DNA of 64,000 nt from Staphylococcus sp. M0911 (GCF_003491325.1 NZ_CP022881.1:1922001-1986000); one strand, 5' to 3'; counted from the stretch's first letter, positions 15,567 through 29,366 are shown. Numbers and translations are program-made. The notes: generated by a model from the letters alone, not told the origin.

Positions 15567-16673
15567 ATGTCATATAGCTTAAACTTATCCCACAACATAT
15601 ATAAAGACGCTAAACGTGGCACTTACTATTTCCGTATCACTTACTATGACAAAAGCAATACTCGTAAGTACATAACACGTAAGGGGTTTAAACAACGTAA
15701 AGATGCAGTAAAGAAATGTAACGAAATGATGGACGAATTAGAGGGAGTCGGACACCTTAATAGGTTACCTTTTGACAAGCTCGTTGAAGAATATATAGAC
15801 TGGTATTCAGCGCGTCGAAAGACATCAAGTGTAAAAGCATTAAAGACACATACCAATAACCATTTGCTACCTTATTTTAAATCTATGGACGTGTTTAAAA
15901 TGACTACACAAGATGTGATGAAATTTCAGAATAAGAAGTTAAAAGAGGGGCATTCTGGAGACTACTTAAAGAAGATGCATGTATATTTAGTATCATTACT
16001 GAATCATGCAATGAAGTTTCATGAGTTAAAACAAAATGTTGCATCTCTTGTAGGGAATTTTGAAATAGAATCACAGAAACGATTGAATTATTGGACGTTA
16101 GAACAATTCAATCAATTCTATGATGCGCTTGCTACACAACAACAAAAATTATTTTTTAAACTATTGTTCTACTCTGGAGCAAGAAAGGGCGAAATCAGAG
16201 CTCTCACATGGCGCGATATTAACTTTGATGATGACTTTATCCATATAAACAAAACGGACTATCACGGTGAAGTGACAGCCCCTAAAACGAAATCAGCCAT
16301 ACGTGATATATATTTGCCTACTCACATGATGTATGACATCAAAGATTATTTAATTTGGTATAAAGAGAATAACATATACAAGGACGACTATGTATTGTTT
16401 GGTACATTCTATAAAGCTTACAGCGAGTCTACTATTGATCGTTGGTTTACTAACGCATTAAAAGTGTTGGATGAGCAATTACCAAACGGACAAAATTTCC
16501 CTAGAATCGTTATACACGAGTTAAGACATAGCCATGCATCTATGCTAGTTAATCTAGGGGCTAGTGTAATGATTATAGCTCAGCGTTTAGGTCACAGCGA
16601 TACGACAGAAGTGTATAACCGATATGGTCATTTATATCCTAGTACACAGAAAGAAATAGTTAAATACTTATAA
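15567..16673 (+). CDS. int: Tyrosine-recombinase integrase of the island
   Basis: About 368 residues from the ATG at 15567; a GTG at 15558 overlaps the repressor stop and is the alternative. The N-terminal arm-binding and SAM-like domains are followed by the catalytic domain with Arg in FYSGARKGEIRALTW, the box HELRHSHASM and LGHSDTTEVYNRYGH, which contains the nucleophile Tyr. The full R-H-R-H-Y set is present. It inserts the island into the 3' end of ssrA, about 105 bp downstream. A terminator and 11-bp-spaced repeats follow it. Confidence 0.92.
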   Translation: MSYSLNLSHNIYKDAKRGTYYFRITYYDKSNTRKYITRKGFKQRKDAVKKCNEMMDELEGVGHLNRLPFDKLVEEYIDWYSARRKTSSVKALKTHTNNHLLPYFKSMDVFKMTTQDVMKFQNKKLKEGHSGDYLKKMHVYLVSLLNHAMKFHELKQNVASLVGNFEIESQKRLNYWTLEQFNQFYDALATQQQKLFFKLLFYSGARKGEIRALTWRDINFDDDFIHINKTDYHGEVTAPKTKSAIRDIYLPTHMMYDIKDYLIWYKENNIYKDDYVLFGTFYKAYSESTIDRWFTNALKVLDEQLPNGQNFPRIVIHELRHSHASMLVNLGASVMIIAQRLGHSDTTEVYNRYGHLYPSTQKEIVKYL

Positions 16674-16676
16674 AGT

Positions 16677-16700
16677 CACTACCAACTAAAATTGGTGGTG
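16677..16700 (+). terminator. Terminator of int
   Basis: CACTACCAA pairs with TTGGTGGTG (one G-T pair), followed by TCTTTTTG. It lies 4 nt after the integrase stop. Confidence 0.85.
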
Positions 16701-16712
16701 TCTTTTTGTATC

Positions 16713-16741
16713 CTGTGCATTTTCTGTGCACTATCTGTGCA
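16713..16741 (+). repeat. Three CTGTGCA repeats in helical phase by attR
   Basis: CTGTGCA begins at 16713, 16724 and 16735, each exactly 11 bp apart, so all face the same side of the helix. They lie between int and the attachment core. Arm-type integrase sites or excisionase sites are the likely role. Confidence 0.65.
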
Positions 16742-16779
16742 CTCAAAAATGAAAAGCCCACAACCACTAAGGTCGCAGA

Positions 16780-16801
16780 CTATATAATGGAGACGGCGGG
16801 A
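16780..16801. repeat. Attachment core at the ssrA 3' end
   Basis: 22 bp identical to 2546-2567. It covers the last bases of tmRNA (its acceptor stem and CCA end) plus 8 flanking bases. After integration the island regenerates a complete tmRNA 3' end. Confidence 0.9.
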
Positions 16802-17146
16802 TTCGAACCCGCGTCCAGAGGTCCTGATACATATCTTTCTACGTGTGTAGTTTATCATTTAGTTTCGCATAATGAGAGGTGATAAACAACCAACATTATG
16901 CTAGTTTGATTGGTTTTCATCTAAACAGACTTCAAACGGCAGTGTTTAGCATATCCTACTTAGGTTGAATCGCGTTAACAGCACATAGGAGATGCTGTTA
17001 GGCGATGCAGAGTGCTATTAGGCAGCTACTGCGAAATTATTGTTTGATTTGCCAGTTATTATAAACTGAGTGTGTTAGTGACGGAGACAACCCTCCGACA
17101 CGCTTAATAAGCTCTGGGGACCCCTGTCGAATCCATAAACGTCCCC
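16788..17146 (-). ncRNA. ssrA: tmRNA
   Basis: 359 nt. The 5' end (minus strand) begins GGGGACGTTTATGGATTCGA and the 3' end has the tRNA-like T arm GGTTCGAATCCC and ends CCGTCTCCA. The resume frame (17053-17021) encodes GKSNNNFAVAA followed by two stops, the known tag of S. aureus and S. epidermidis. Together with SmpB, encoded just upstream, it rescues stalled ribosomes and marks the peptide for proteolysis. Its 3' end is the target of two tandem islands, and it remains intact. Confidence 0.97.
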
Positions 17147-17323
17147 GTAATAAAATGTACTTTGTAGAAATCAAACATGTCGTTAACAATAATATTATCA
17201 TTGTCACTCGCACTTGATGAACAACGTCTGAGTCACCTAAAATAAGATGTTCTTACTCAACCACTTTTCTAACAAAGCACTTATTAATATATCAAATGTA
17301 GCCCGTGTAAGCAATAGTATTGC

Positions 17324-17788
17324 TTAATAACGGGCTTTTACTGCGCGATCCATATCACGTTTGACTGCTTTTTCTTTTAAAGCTTGTCGTTTGTCATATT
17401 TTTTCTTACCGCGAGCAATACCTAATAATACTTTGCATTGACCATGCTTTAAGTACAATTTTAGCGGAATAATAGAATACCCTATTTCTCGTGTGCGGTC
17501 ACCTAATTTAATAATTTCTCTTTTATGAAGGAGCAATTTACGTGATCGCAATGGATCATGGTTAAATCGGTTACCTTCTTCATATGGCGCAATATGCATA
17601 TTATTTAAATAGATTTCACCGCGTTTTACTTGAGCATAGCTATCTTTAAGATTGGCGCTACCTCTACGTATAGATTTAATCTCTGTACCTTGTAACACAA
17701 TCCCCGCTTCAATCGTATCTTCTATATTATAATCATGTCTTGCTTTACGGTTTTCAGCTAATGTGCCTGGTGATTTTTTCTTAGCCAT
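17324..17788 (-). CDS. smpB: SsrA-binding protein SmpB
   Basis: 154 residues, full length. The conserved OB-fold sequence begins [20 protein letters not shown], with [10 protein letters not shown] and [20 protein letters not shown] as expected. The basic C-terminal tail [20 protein letters not shown], which becomes helical in the ribosome mRNA channel, is intact. It delivers tmRNA to stalled ribosomes. It lies between rnr and ssrA, the standard trans-translation cluster of Firmicutes, 21 bp after the rnr stop codon. Confidence 0.97.
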   Translation of the reverse strand: MAKKKSPGTLAENRKARHDYNIEDTIEAGIVLQGTEIKSIRRGSANLKDSYAQVKRGEIYLNNMHIAPYEEGNRFNHDPLRSRKLLLHKREIIKLGDRTREIGYSIIPLKLYLKHGQCKVLLGIARGKKKYDKRQALKEKAVKRDMDRAVKARY

Positions 17789-17809
17789 TCTGTCTCACCT
17801 CTTTGCTGC

Positions 17810-20185
17810 TTATTTTTTCTTTTTACGTGATTTTTTCTTAACGCTTTTATCTTTATAGAATGGTTTATGCTTCGTGTTACCTTTTTTATCTTGTTGGCGT
17901 GCATTTTTACCTTTACGTTGTTTACGCTTATTTTTGCCATTTCCTTTATCATCAGATTTTGATTTATCTAATGATTTACCACGTGTTTTTGCTTGAATGG
18001 TCTTACCACGTGCTGGTCGTTGGCTTCTATCATTCTTAGGTAATGGCATTCCGACGATTTGGAAGTCAATCATGCGTTCATCCACATCGACATGTGTCAC
18101 TTTGACTTTGACAGCATCACCGATACGGAAAACTTTGGCTTGGCGTTCACCAATTAATGCCATTTGACGTTCATCAAATTGATAATAATCATCAGTCATA
18201 TTTGAAATATGAACCATACCTTCAATGGTATTAGGTAATTCAATGAACATACCAAAATTAGCTACAGAACTAATGATACCTTCGAATTCGTCACCAATGT
18301 GTTGAATCATATATTCAGCTTTCTTCAACTCATCTGTATCACGTTCTGCTTCAATCGCACGACGTTCCCGTTGAGATGTGTGTTCAGCAAGTTCTGGTAG
18401 TTTATCTTCCCATTTATGTTGTTCCTTTTTATCCATTGTATGTTCAATAAGGTATTTACGAATTAAACGGTGCACCGTTAAATCTGGGTAACGACGTATA
18501 GGTGATGTGAAATGTGTGTAATATTCTGCAGATAGACCAAAGTGACCTAAGTTCACATCATCATAATGCGCTTGTTGCATTGAACGTAACATCATGGTTG
18601 AGATAACCATTTGTTCTGGTCGTCCTTCAACTTCTTCTTGAATATTTTGAAGCGTTGTCGGATGAATATCTTCACCTGTCCCTTTAATCATAATGCCAAA
18701 GTTCGTAATAAAGTCAAAGAACTGTCTCAAGCGTTCTGATTTAGGTTGTTCGTGGACACGATAGATAAATGGTACTTCTAGTTTATTAAAGTGTTCAGCT
18801 ACGGTTTCATTAGCCGCTAACATGAATGACTCAATTAAACGTTCACCTTCACCACGTTCACGCACTTGTACATCTGTTGGGATACCATCTTCATTAACAA
18901 GCACTTTCGCTTCGTTAATGTCGAAATCAATTTCACCACGACGTTTTCTCATATTTACTAAACGGTTAGATAAATCTTGTGCCAAGTCAAGCATTGGTGT
19001 GACTTCACTATATTGACGACGTACATCTGGATTCTGTTCAGTAATAATTTGGTTAACAGCATCATAAGTCATTCTGTAGTTAGAATGGATGACACTATCA
19101 AAAATGTCATGGTTCACTACTTCACCACGTGCATTGATTTCCATACGACAGCTTAACGTTAAACGATCAACTTCAGGATTTAATGAACAAATACCATTAC
19201 TTAATCTATGCGGAATCATTGGAATAACTCTGTCTACTAAGTACACACTTGTAGCTCTATCATAAGCTTCTTTATCTAAAGCTGAATCTTCAGTTACATA
19301 ATAACTTACATCTGCAATACTTACCGTTAATTCCGTATTACCATTTTTTAATTTTTTAACGCTAATGGCGTCATCTAAGTCTTTAGCATCTGCGCCATCA
19401 ATTGTAATCGTTAATTCGTCTCTTAAATCATGACGTCCTTCGATTTCAGAAGGCTCAATTTCATCAGGAACATCTTCAGCTTCTTTAAGTACATTATCTG
19501 GGAATTCTATCTCAATACCATGTTGATAAATGATAGATAAAATATCTACACCAGGATCGTTTTTATGGCCTAGTATAGCTGAAATGTGGCCTTCCGGGTT
19601 ATCTGTTCCATCAGCATATTTAGTGATTTGCACTAATACTTTATGACCATCTACTGCACCTAAGCTTTGACCCTTAGGAATAAAGATATCCTGCATAATA
19701 CGTTTATCATCTGGAATGACAAAGCCGAAATGTTTCGCTTCACTATAAGTACCTACTACTTGAGTGACAGAATGTTTTTCGATGGATTTGACTTCACCTT
19801 CTGTCTTGCCTTTAAAGTCGCCTCTACCTTTGTGAACTTCTACAATGACGGTATCTCCATCTAAGGCTCTATTGATTTTTGTTGGCGGGATGAAGATGTC
19901 ATCTACACCCTCTTCTTCTGGTCTTAAGAACGCAAATCCCTTTTTATTCTGACTTAACGTTCCTCTTACTAATTTCGAGTTAGACTTACTAGATTGCTTT
20001 CGTTGATATCTATCTGTCTTCGTACGTTCAATTAAACCAGTTTGTTCTAGTTCAACAAGCACCTTTATTAAATCTCTGAATGAGTCGGCACTATTTAAAC
20101 CTAACGCATCTTGAAAATCTGATACTGACATGGGTTCGTAGTCAGGTTGTTTAATCATTTCTTCGATGGATTGTTTTAAATTCAT
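17810..20185 (-). CDS. rnr: Ribonuclease R
   Basis: 791 residues. Order of domains: an N-terminal winged helix (residues 1-60), two cold-shock OB domains, the RNB catalytic domain starting at about 260 with the magnesium-binding aspartates in ITIDGADAKDLDDAISVKKL, the S1 domain (GIISSVANFGMFIELPNTIE) and a long lysine/arginine-rich tail. It is a processive 3'-5' exoribonuclease that degrades structured RNA and mRNA freed by trans-translation. GGAGGGG precedes the ATG. It sits upstream of smpB and ssrA, with which it acts. Confidence 0.96.
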   Translation of the reverse strand: MNLKQSIEEMIKQPDYEPMSVSDFQDALGLNSADSFRDLIKVLVELEQTGLIERTKTDRYQRKQSSKSNSKLVRGTLSQNKKGFAFLRPEEEGVDDIFIPPTKINRALDGDTVIVEVHKGRGDFKGKTEGEVKSIEKHSVTQVVGTYSEAKHFGFVIPDDKRIMQDIFIPKGQSLGAVDGHKVLVQITKYADGTDNPEGHISAILGHKNDPGVDILSIIYQHGIEIEFPDNVLKEAEDVPDEIEPSEIEGRHDLRDELTITIDGADAKDLDDAISVKKLKNGNTELTVSIADVSYYVTEDSALDKEAYDRATSVYLVDRVIPMIPHRLSNGICSLNPEVDRLTLSCRMEINARGEVVNHDIFDSVIHSNYRMTYDAVNQIITEQNPDVRRQYSEVTPMLDLAQDLSNRLVNMRKRRGEIDFDINEAKVLVNEDGIPTDVQVRERGEGERLIESFMLAANETVAEHFNKLEVPFIYRVHEQPKSERLRQFFDFITNFGIMIKGTGEDIHPTTLQNIQEEVEGRPEQMVISTMMLRSMQQAHYDDVNLGHFGLSAEYYTHFTSPIRRYPDLTVHRLIRKYLIEHTMDKKEQHKWEDKLPELAEHTSQRERRAIEAERDTDELKKAEYMIQHIGDEFEGIISSVANFGMFIELPNTIEGMVHISNMTDDYYQFDERQMALIGERQAKVFRIGDAVKVKVTHVDVDERMIDFQIVGMPLPKNDRSQRPARGKTIQAKTRGKSLDKSKSDDKGNGKNKRKQRKGKNARQQDKKGNTKHKPFYKDKSVKKKSRKKKK

Positions 20186-20218
20186 TATGCCCCTCCTTTC
20201 TAATTATCTTGTTTATTT

Positions 20219-20959
20219 TTATTCTGACCAATCTAATGATTCTAAAAATGCGTAAATATCCTCAAAGACTTGTACTTTTTCTTTATCGATTGTGATTACA
20301 TGTCCTGAGTTCGCATACCATTTAATATCTTTATCATCAGATTCTACAGTTTCATATATATAATTTGCTGATTGAGGATCAATCATTTTGTCTTGTTCTG
20401 CTTGTACAACTAATATTGGGTCCATCACTTCATCTACTTGATCTTTAACGCCTTTCATTGTAGCACTTAATTCTTCAAGTGTTTCAGTTGGATGGAAATG
20501 TTCCATTTCTTGATCAATGGTCGCTTGATCTTTACCCTCATATTTCTTGAAATTTCTAGCATATTCTAAAAATCCGTCGTAAATTGTGCTCGATGACTTA
20601 TCATCCATAGGAGCGCACATAGTTATAATACCCTTAACATCTCTGTTTAAGCTTAATTTTAAAGCAAAAACGCCACCTAATGATAATCCCGCAACTGCAA
20701 TTTCATCATATCCTTGATCAACTAAATATTGATAGCCATCTAAGACATCTTTAAACCATACGTATGGACTTGATTTTAATATCTCTTCAGGTGGTGCAGC
20801 ATGGCCCTCATATTGTGGCGCATAAGATGTATAGCCCTTTTTCTGTAAGAAACGGCCTAATTGTCTTACATCTGAAGAATTACCTGTAAATCCATGTAAT
20901 AACAATACTGCACGCTTGCCCTCTTCGAAAAAGAAAGGCTTAGGTAGTTTAATTTGCAT
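20219..20959 (-). CDS. Carboxylesterase of the Est/YvaK alpha/beta-hydrolase type
   Basis: 246 residues from the ATG at 20959, which follows GAGGG at good spacing; an upstream ATG at 20989 is less likely. Alpha/beta-hydrolase features: oxyanion segment [10 protein letters not shown], nucleophile elbow AGLSLGG (Ser about 93), acid in [11 protein letters not shown] and histidine in [10 protein letters not shown]. Homologs hydrolyse short acyl esters and monoacylglycerols. The order secG-est-rnr-smpB-ssrA is the conserved one in staphylococci and bacilli. The physiological substrate is not known. Confidence 0.9.
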   Translation of the reverse strand: MQIKLPKPFFFEEGKRAVLLLHGFTGNSSDVRQLGRFLQKKGYTSYAPQYEGHAAPPEEILKSSPYVWFKDVLDGYQYLVDQGYDEIAVAGLSLGGVFALKLSLNRDVKGIITMCAPMDDKSSSTIYDGFLEYARNFKKYEGKDQATIDQEMEHFHPTETLEELSATMKGVKDQVDEVMDPILVVQAEQDKMIDPQSANYIYETVESDDKDIKWYANSGHVITIDKEKVQVFEDIYAFLESLDWSE

Positions 20960-21068
20960 GATGTTCATCCCTCTTCCAAAAGTATTCATAAACCATTTTT
21001 ATATCAAACGACTTCCCTTTATTACTCAATATCTCTATCATTCATTTTCTCTTTATTATAAATAAAAA

Positions 21069-21094
21069 AGCCCGACATGAACATCGTCGGACCT
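21069..21094 (-). terminator. Terminator after secG
   Basis: CCGAC pairs with GTCGG; on the minus strand it is followed by GGGCTTTTTTATTT. It separates secG from the esterase gene. Confidence 0.75.
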
Positions 21095-21327
21095 TATAAA
21101 CCAAGATAACTTATGCCAATCATAAGTAAAAAGAATATTACAAATAAAATTATTGTTAATCTATGCAAGAATAAATCGACGCCACGTTGTTTTTGTTTAC
21201 CAAACAACTGTTCTGCGCCGCCACTGATAGCACCTGAAAGTCCATTACTTTTTCCTTCTTGGAGTAATACAACAGTCACTAATGCAATACAATCTATAAT
21301 TAATAATACGACGAAAAATGTATGCAT
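21094..21327 (-). CDS. secG: Protein translocase subunit SecG
   Basis: 77 residues, two transmembrane helices (about 2-22 and 52-74) joined by the conserved loop [21 protein letters not shown] in part. It is the small accessory subunit of the SecYEG channel in the cytoplasmic membrane. It works with SecA, encoded later in this window. Length and sequence are typical for Staphylococcus. Confidence 0.95.
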   Translation of the reverse strand: MHTFFVVLLIIDCIALVTVVLLQEGKSNGLSGAISGGAEQLFGKQKQRGVDLFLHRLTIILFVIFFLLMIGISYLGL

Positions 21328-21395
21328 AAAAATTGTCCTCCATTCATTATATACGAATCGAATTATAACACATATTCGTATTGTTTATCAATCTT

Positions 21396-21854
21396 CTATC
21401 GATTGAACGTACTTTTACGCTTAATTGATACGACTAACATATATGCTGCTAAAATAAGTGAACCAATCACTACAATTAAAATAGGTAATATGGCGATCAC
21501 ACTTTTAACATCTAGTATCGCATGTACAACCATGTATAAATTGACGAGTGTAAAGAAAGCATTCGAAATATATACTGCAAACATAAACCACCATAAATAA
21601 GGATGGCGATTCCAATATGCAATGACACCTGATAAATATGCTAATAAATACATGACACCGTCAAATCTGAAACTGTTTAATACTTGATTCACTGAATTAG
21701 TCGTTGTCTTTTGACCTGCTAGTGATAACAATGTTTTAACTGTTGTAGCATCTAACACGATAAAATTATGAATGATTAACAATATGAAAAATATAAGTGA
21801 ACTGATAGCTATTACATTACCTGTAACGACTTCTTTTTTTGTTGTTTCAGCCAT
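21396..21854 (-). CDS. Conserved multi-pass membrane protein, unknown
   Basis: 152 residues with four predicted transmembrane helices (about 13-33, 60-80, 87-107 and 117-142). The central part contains AYLSGVIAYWNRHPYLWWFM. It lies between eno and secG, where staphylococci usually carry such a gene. There is no enzymatic motif, so I give no function. Confidence 0.8.
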   Translation of the reverse strand: MAETTKKEVVTGNVIAISSLIFFILLIIHNFIVLDATTVKTLLSLAGQKTTTNSVNQVLNSFRFDGVMYLLAYLSGVIAYWNRHPYLWWFMFAVYISNAFFTLVNLYMVVHAILDVKSVIAILPILIVVIGSLILAAYMLVVSIKRKSTFNR

Positions 21855-21967
21855 TATCGTTCTCCTTTTACAATTGAATACTTACATTATTATACCAGTT
21901 TGTATATATAAGTTAAATCATACTTATTGATGCACTTATAAATGATCAACTACAATGACATATTAAA

Positions 21968-21999
21968 AACCCGTTACAGCCTCAACTCTGTAACGGGTT
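21968..21999 (-). terminator. Terminator of the glycolytic operon after eno
   Basis: AACCCGTTACAG pairs perfectly with CTGTAACGGGTT over 12 bp. On the minus strand a T-run (TTTTTAAT) follows. Confidence 0.93.
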
Positions 22000-22065
22000 A
22001 TGTTTCTAGGATGCACATCCTAGACTTTTAGCGTGAACTCAATAATTTAAATGTTAAAACAAAAC

Positions 22066-23397
<1,332 letters not shown>

Positions 23398-23511
23398 TTA
23401 AAGCTATTATAGCTTTATTTATTTAATTAATAAAATGATAATACATGTTGTTAACGAAAAGTTAACAAACAAGGGAACTTAATCCCTTATTTGAAACATA
23501 TTTTCTATAAA

Positions 23512-25029
23512 TTAATGATTAATTAAAGATTCGCCTGTCATATCTTCAGGTTGTTGAACATTTAATAAATCTAATAATGTTGGAGCTAAGTCGCCTAAAC
23601 GACCAGTTTCTCTTAAAGTTACGCCTTCTTTTGTAACAATAACTGGAACTGGGTTAGTTGTATGTGTAGTCATTGGTTGATCATCATCTGTTAAGACTTG
23701 GTCAGAGTTACCATGGTCTGCAGTGATGATCGCATGACCACCCATGTCGATAATTTTATCTACAACTTCACCTAAACATTCATCAACAGCTTCGATAGCT
23801 TTGATTGTTGGCTCTAACATACCACTGTGACCTACCATGTCTGGATTAGCAAAGTTTAACAAGATTAAATCTAAGTCGCCTTTGTCTAATTCTTCTAATA
23901 AGGCATCTTTTACTTCGTATGCACTCATTTCTGGTTTTAAGTCGTAAGTTGCAACTTTAGGTGAATCGATTAAACGTCTACGTTCACCTTCAAATTCAGC
24001 ATTACGACCACCACTCATGAAGTAAGTAACATGAGGGAATTTTTCTGTCTCAGCAATACGTAATTGTGTAAGATTATTATCTTGAGCAACTTCACCAATT
24101 GTATTTTTAAGATCTACTTTTTCAAATACAACTTCAGCATCAACGTCATCGTTGTATTTTGTAAATGTAGCGTAGAATAAGTCGTTAACTCGTTCTACTT
24201 TGAAACCTTCAAATGCTTTATTAGTGAATACTTCTGATAATTGTGCAGCTCTGTCTGGACGGAAGTTATAGAAAATAACTGCATCTCCGTCATTAACGCC
24301 ATCATTTTGTCCTTCAACGATAAATGGTTCAACAAACTCATCTGTTAAATCTTTATCATAGTTCGCTTCTACACCTTCTTTAGCAGTAGCGAATGTAGGA
24401 CCTTCAAAATTACGAATTGCGTTGTAAGCTTTTTCTTCACGATCCCAACGTTTATCACGGTCCATTGCATAATAACGTCCAGATACTGAAGCGAATTGGC
24501 CTACACCTAATTCTTTGAATTTAGCTTCTGTTTCTTCGATATATTTAATTGCAGATTTTTGATCAACGTCACGTCCATCTAAAAATGCATGTACATATAC
24601 TTTCTCAACACCTTGCTTTTTAGCTAATTCTAAAATCGCAAATAAGTGTTTATAATGACTGTGAACACCGCCATCTGATAGTAAACCGAATACATGTAAT
24701 GCTGAATTGTTGTCTTTCACATGTTTTACTGCGTTATTTAACACATCATTTTCGAAGAAATCTCCGTCTTCGATTGATTTGTTAATACGAGTTAAACTTT
24801 GATAAACAATACGTCCAGCACCAATATTCATGTGTCCTACTTCAGAGTTACCCATTTGGCCTTCAGGAAGACCAACATCTAATCCACTAGCTTCAATTTG
24901 AGTAGTTGGATATTTATTGTAGTAACGATCAAAATTAGGTTTGTTTGCTAATTTTACAGCGTTACCGTGTTCACTTTCACGATTTGCAAAACCATCTAAA
25001 ATGATTAAGGCAGTTGGTTGTTTTGCCAT
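23512..25029 (-). CDS. gpmI: Phosphoglycerate mutase, cofactor-independent
   Basis: 505 residues of the alkaline-phosphatase superfamily. Metal and catalytic sites: [11 protein letters not shown] near the start, the nucleophile Ser in [17 protein letters not shown] (about residue 62), FLDGRDV, and TADHGNSD near residue 440. It interconverts 3- and 2-phosphoglycerate without 2,3-bisphosphoglycerate and needs manganese. Only 2 bp separate it from tpiA, so the two are co-transcribed and probably coupled. Confidence 0.97.
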   Translation of the reverse strand: MAKQPTALIILDGFANRESEHGNAVKLANKPNFDRYYNKYPTTQIEASGLDVGLPEGQMGNSEVGHMNIGAGRIVYQSLTRINKSIEDGDFFENDVLNNAVKHVKDNNSALHVFGLLSDGGVHSHYKHLFAILELAKKQGVEKVYVHAFLDGRDVDQKSAIKYIEETEAKFKELGVGQFASVSGRYYAMDRDKRWDREEKAYNAIRNFEGPTFATAKEGVEANYDKDLTDEFVEPFIVEGQNDGVNDGDAVIFYNFRPDRAAQLSEVFTNKAFEGFKVERVNDLFYATFTKYNDDVDAEVVFEKVDLKNTIGEVAQDNNLTQLRIAETEKFPHVTYFMSGGRNAEFEGERRRLIDSPKVATYDLKPEMSAYEVKDALLEELDKGDLDLILLNFANPDMVGHSGMLEPTIKAIEAVDECLGEVVDKIIDMGGHAIITADHGNSDQVLTDDDQPMTTHTTNPVPVIVTKEGVTLRETGRLGDLAPTLLDLLNVQQPEDMTGESLINH

Positions 25030-25031
25030 AA

Positions 25032-25793
<762 letters not shown>

Positions 25794-25895
25794 TCAATAC
25801 ACTCCTTAATATTTTAATGTTTATTGGTATACTATATATCTTTCAACATTCGTTTTCCCGAATATACCTTAGAAAAACACAACATTTTATAGATA

Positions 25896-27086
25896 TTATT
25901 TATTGTTGATTGCTTTAATACCAGGTAATTCTTTACCTTCTAGGTATTCTAATGATGCACCGCCACCAGTAGAAATGTGAGTGAAGTTATCTTCGAATCC
26001 TAGTGAGATTGCTGCTGCTGCAGAATCACCACCACCGATAATTGTCACAGCATCTTTTAAGTTAGCGATTGACTCACATACACCGATAGTACCTTGAGCA
26101 AAGTTACTAAATTCGAATACACCCATAGGTCCATTCCATACTACTGTATGCGCACCTTGTAATTCTTTATTAAATAATTCAACAGTTTTAGGACCAACAT
26201 CCATTGCTTCTTGGTCTTTAGGAATATCATCAATTGATACTTCAGTGATTTCTGCATCATTTGAGAATTCTTTTGCTACTTTAGCATCAACAGGTAATAC
26301 AATTTGGTCTCCATTGCTTTCTAATAATTCTTTAGCAAAGTCAATTTTGTCTTCTTCTAATAAAGATAATCCAATTTCTTTACCTTGTGCTTTAAGGAAT
26401 GTATAAGCCATTCCTCCACCGATAAGGATTTTATCAGCAATGTTTAATAAGTTTTTGATTACGCCGATTTTATCAGAAACTTTAGCACCACCAAGGATGG
26501 CTACCACTGGTTTGTGTGGATCGTTTACTACGCCACCAATGAATTTAATTTCTTTTTCCATTAAGAAACCAGCTGCAGTTTCTAAATGAGTAGAAATACC
26601 TACGTTAGAGGCATGTTCACGGTGAGCAGTACCGAATGCATCGTTTACAAATACGTCACCTAATGAAGCCCAATATTTACCTAATTCTGGGTCATTTTTA
26701 GATTCTTTCTTACCATCTAAATCTTCAAAACGTGTATTTTGTACTAATATTACATCGCCAGCTTTAAGATCTTTGATTGCAGATTCTAATTTTTCACCAC
26801 GAGTTTCAGGTACAAATACTACGTCTTTATCTAACTTTTTAGATAAGTCATCTGCAACAGGTTTTAATGTTAATGATTCTTTGTCGCTTTCTTCTTTTAC
26901 TTTACCTAAGTGTGAGAATAAGACAACTTTACCACCTTGTTCGATGATGTATTTGATTGTTGGTAATGCTTGTACAATACGGTTATCATTTGTGATTTCA
27001 CCGTCTTTTAAAGGTACGTTGAAGTCCGCACGAACTAATACCGTTTTGTCTTTAAGTTCTAAATCAGAAACTATTTTTTTAGCCAT
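25896..27086 (-). CDS. pgk: Phosphoglycerate kinase
   Basis: 396 residues from the ATG at 27086; the ATG at 27092 is too close to GGAGG. The N-terminal domain has [15 protein letters not shown] and the histidine-containing FSHLGKVK; the C-terminal nucleotide domain has [25 protein letters not shown] and [10 protein letters not shown]. It makes ATP and 3-phosphoglycerate from 1,3-bisphosphoglycerate. A terminator-like hairpin separates it from gap, so expression of pgk and later genes may be lower than that of gap. Confidence 0.98.
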   Translation of the reverse strand: MAKKIVSDLELKDKTVLVRADFNVPLKDGEITNDNRIVQALPTIKYIIEQGGKVVLFSHLGKVKEESDKESLTLKPVADDLSKKLDKDVVFVPETRGEKLESAIKDLKAGDVILVQNTRFEDLDGKKESKNDPELGKYWASLGDVFVNDAFGTAHREHASNVGISTHLETAAGFLMEKEIKFIGGVVNDPHKPVVAILGGAKVSDKIGVIKNLLNIADKILIGGGMAYTFLKAQGKEIGLSLLEEDKIDFAKELLESNGDQIVLPVDAKVAKEFSNDAEITEVSIDDIPKDQEAMDVGPKTVELFNKELQGAHTVVWNGPMGVFEFSNFAQGTIGVCESIANLKDAVTIIGGGDSAAAAISLGFEDNFTHISTGGGASLEYLEGKELPGIKAINNK

Positions 27087-27128
27087 TTTCATTTCCTCCT
27101 TTAATTAGGAAAATATATATTAAAAAAT

Positions 27129-27157
27129 AAGCGGAGAAGCGTTTGTGCTCCCCGCTT
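27129..27157 (-). terminator. Intergenic terminator between gap and pgk
   Basis: AAGCGG(GGAGC) pairs with (GCTTCT)CCGCTT, followed on the minus strand by ATTTTTTAA. A stem this good inside the glycolytic cluster should produce many gapR-gap transcripts and partial readthrough into pgk. Confidence 0.85.
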
Positions 27158-27220
27158 ACTCATAAGCTTTATTATAAAATTTAACAGTTAAGAGCACTAG
27201 TTAAATTAACTATGCTTTAA

Positions 27221-28255
<1,035 letters not shown>

Positions 28256-28280
28256 TTAAAAAGCTTTGAACTTTTTATTC

Positions 28281-29294
28281 CTAATTTAATATTACTTTCG
28301 CCGCAGCTTCATCAGTGATTAACACTGTATTGTCAGGGGCAATTGATAAGTAAGCTTTAATTGCTTCACCTTTAGATTGACCGCCTGCTACTGCATAGAT
28401 AAAGTCTTTGGACTCAAGATCTTCTAATTGTAATCCGATTGTCTTTACTTTGTGGACGATATGACCTTGAGCATCAAAGTAATAACCAAATGCTTCACCC
28501 ACGGCTTGGTGATGTTGAAGCTTATCAATCACATCTTTATGTGACTGTCGTCGATGCGCCATCTTCAGCGCATCACCAATACCATGTATCGTTACATTCG
28601 CTTGTTTAATTTTATCCAATGTATGACTGACTGAAGGTTCTAACATTAATGTATTATATGTAGACTCACTTACGTTATCAGGTACATATAATGTTGTGTA
28701 ATAACCACCTGCTTGTTGTGCCATACTTGATGCAATCGTATTGGCTTGATATACCATATTTTCACCAAGTCCACCACGAGCAGGTACGAAGAACACATTA
28801 AATGGTAATAAATGAATAGATTCACTTACATAAGCCATTGTTGAACCACCAGTTACTGACACAATTGCGTCTTCGTATAAACTACTTTCTAATAACTGGC
28901 CAGCCTGTCTGCCCATTTCTCTTTTAACTGATTGTTTCTCGTCTGAATCACCAGGGACAACATGAACTTCTTTTATGTTGTACTTCTCTTTAATGGCATT
29001 AGCCATTTTATGATCATCTGAATAATGATTAAAGTAATCATTTAATTGATTGATTACCTCTTTACCCTTTTCAGTGATTTCCATTCCTGTTGATTTAACT
29101 TTGATTAGTTCTTGTTTTTTTAACAAATCTGTTTCAGAACGTAGAACTCTTTCCGTCAAATCCATATGTTCACTTAAACTACGTCGTCCAACTGGCTCAT
29201 TTTGAGAAATAGTAGCTAAGATTGAAAAACGACGATACATCTTTTCGACCAAATCTGGAATAAGTTGCTGTTGAATTTCGATCAAATCTTTCAC
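28281..29294 (-). CDS. gapR: Central glycolytic genes regulator GapR/CggR
   Basis: 337 residues from GTG at 29294, chosen because AAGGAGG lies 8 nt before it and the product then has the family length; a longer frame to 29348 has no ribosome site. N-terminal HTH (residues about 25-75, RRSLSEHMDLTERVLRSETD) and a C-terminal sugar-phosphate-binding domain of the SorC/DeoR type (SVTGGSTMAYVSES, FVPARGGLGENMV, LHGIGDALKMAHRRQ-like). It represses its own operon and is released by fructose-1,6-bisphosphate. An operator-like palindrome lies about 75 bp upstream. Confidence 0.95.
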   Translation of the reverse strand: MKDLIEIQQQLIPDLVEKMYRRFSILATISQNEPVGRRSLSEHMDLTERVLRSETDLLKKQELIKVKSTGMEITEKGKEVINQLNDYFNHYSDDHKMANAIKEKYNIKEVHVVPGDSDEKQSVKREMGRQAGQLLESSLYEDAIVSVTGGSTMAYVSESIHLLPFNVFFVPARGGLGENMVYQANTIASSMAQQAGGYYTTLYVPDNVSESTYNTLMLEPSVSHTLDKIKQANVTIHGIGDALKMAHRRQSHKDVIDKLQHHQAVGEAFGYYFDAQGHIVHKVKTIGLQLEDLESKDFIYAVAGGQSKGEAIKAYLSIAPDNTVLITDEAAAKVILN

Positions 29295-29366
29295 TACTCT
29301 TTCCTCCTTGTATGTTTCTAAAGGATGAGTCAATATTGCTTGAATCATAGAGGATTGACGTTTGAA

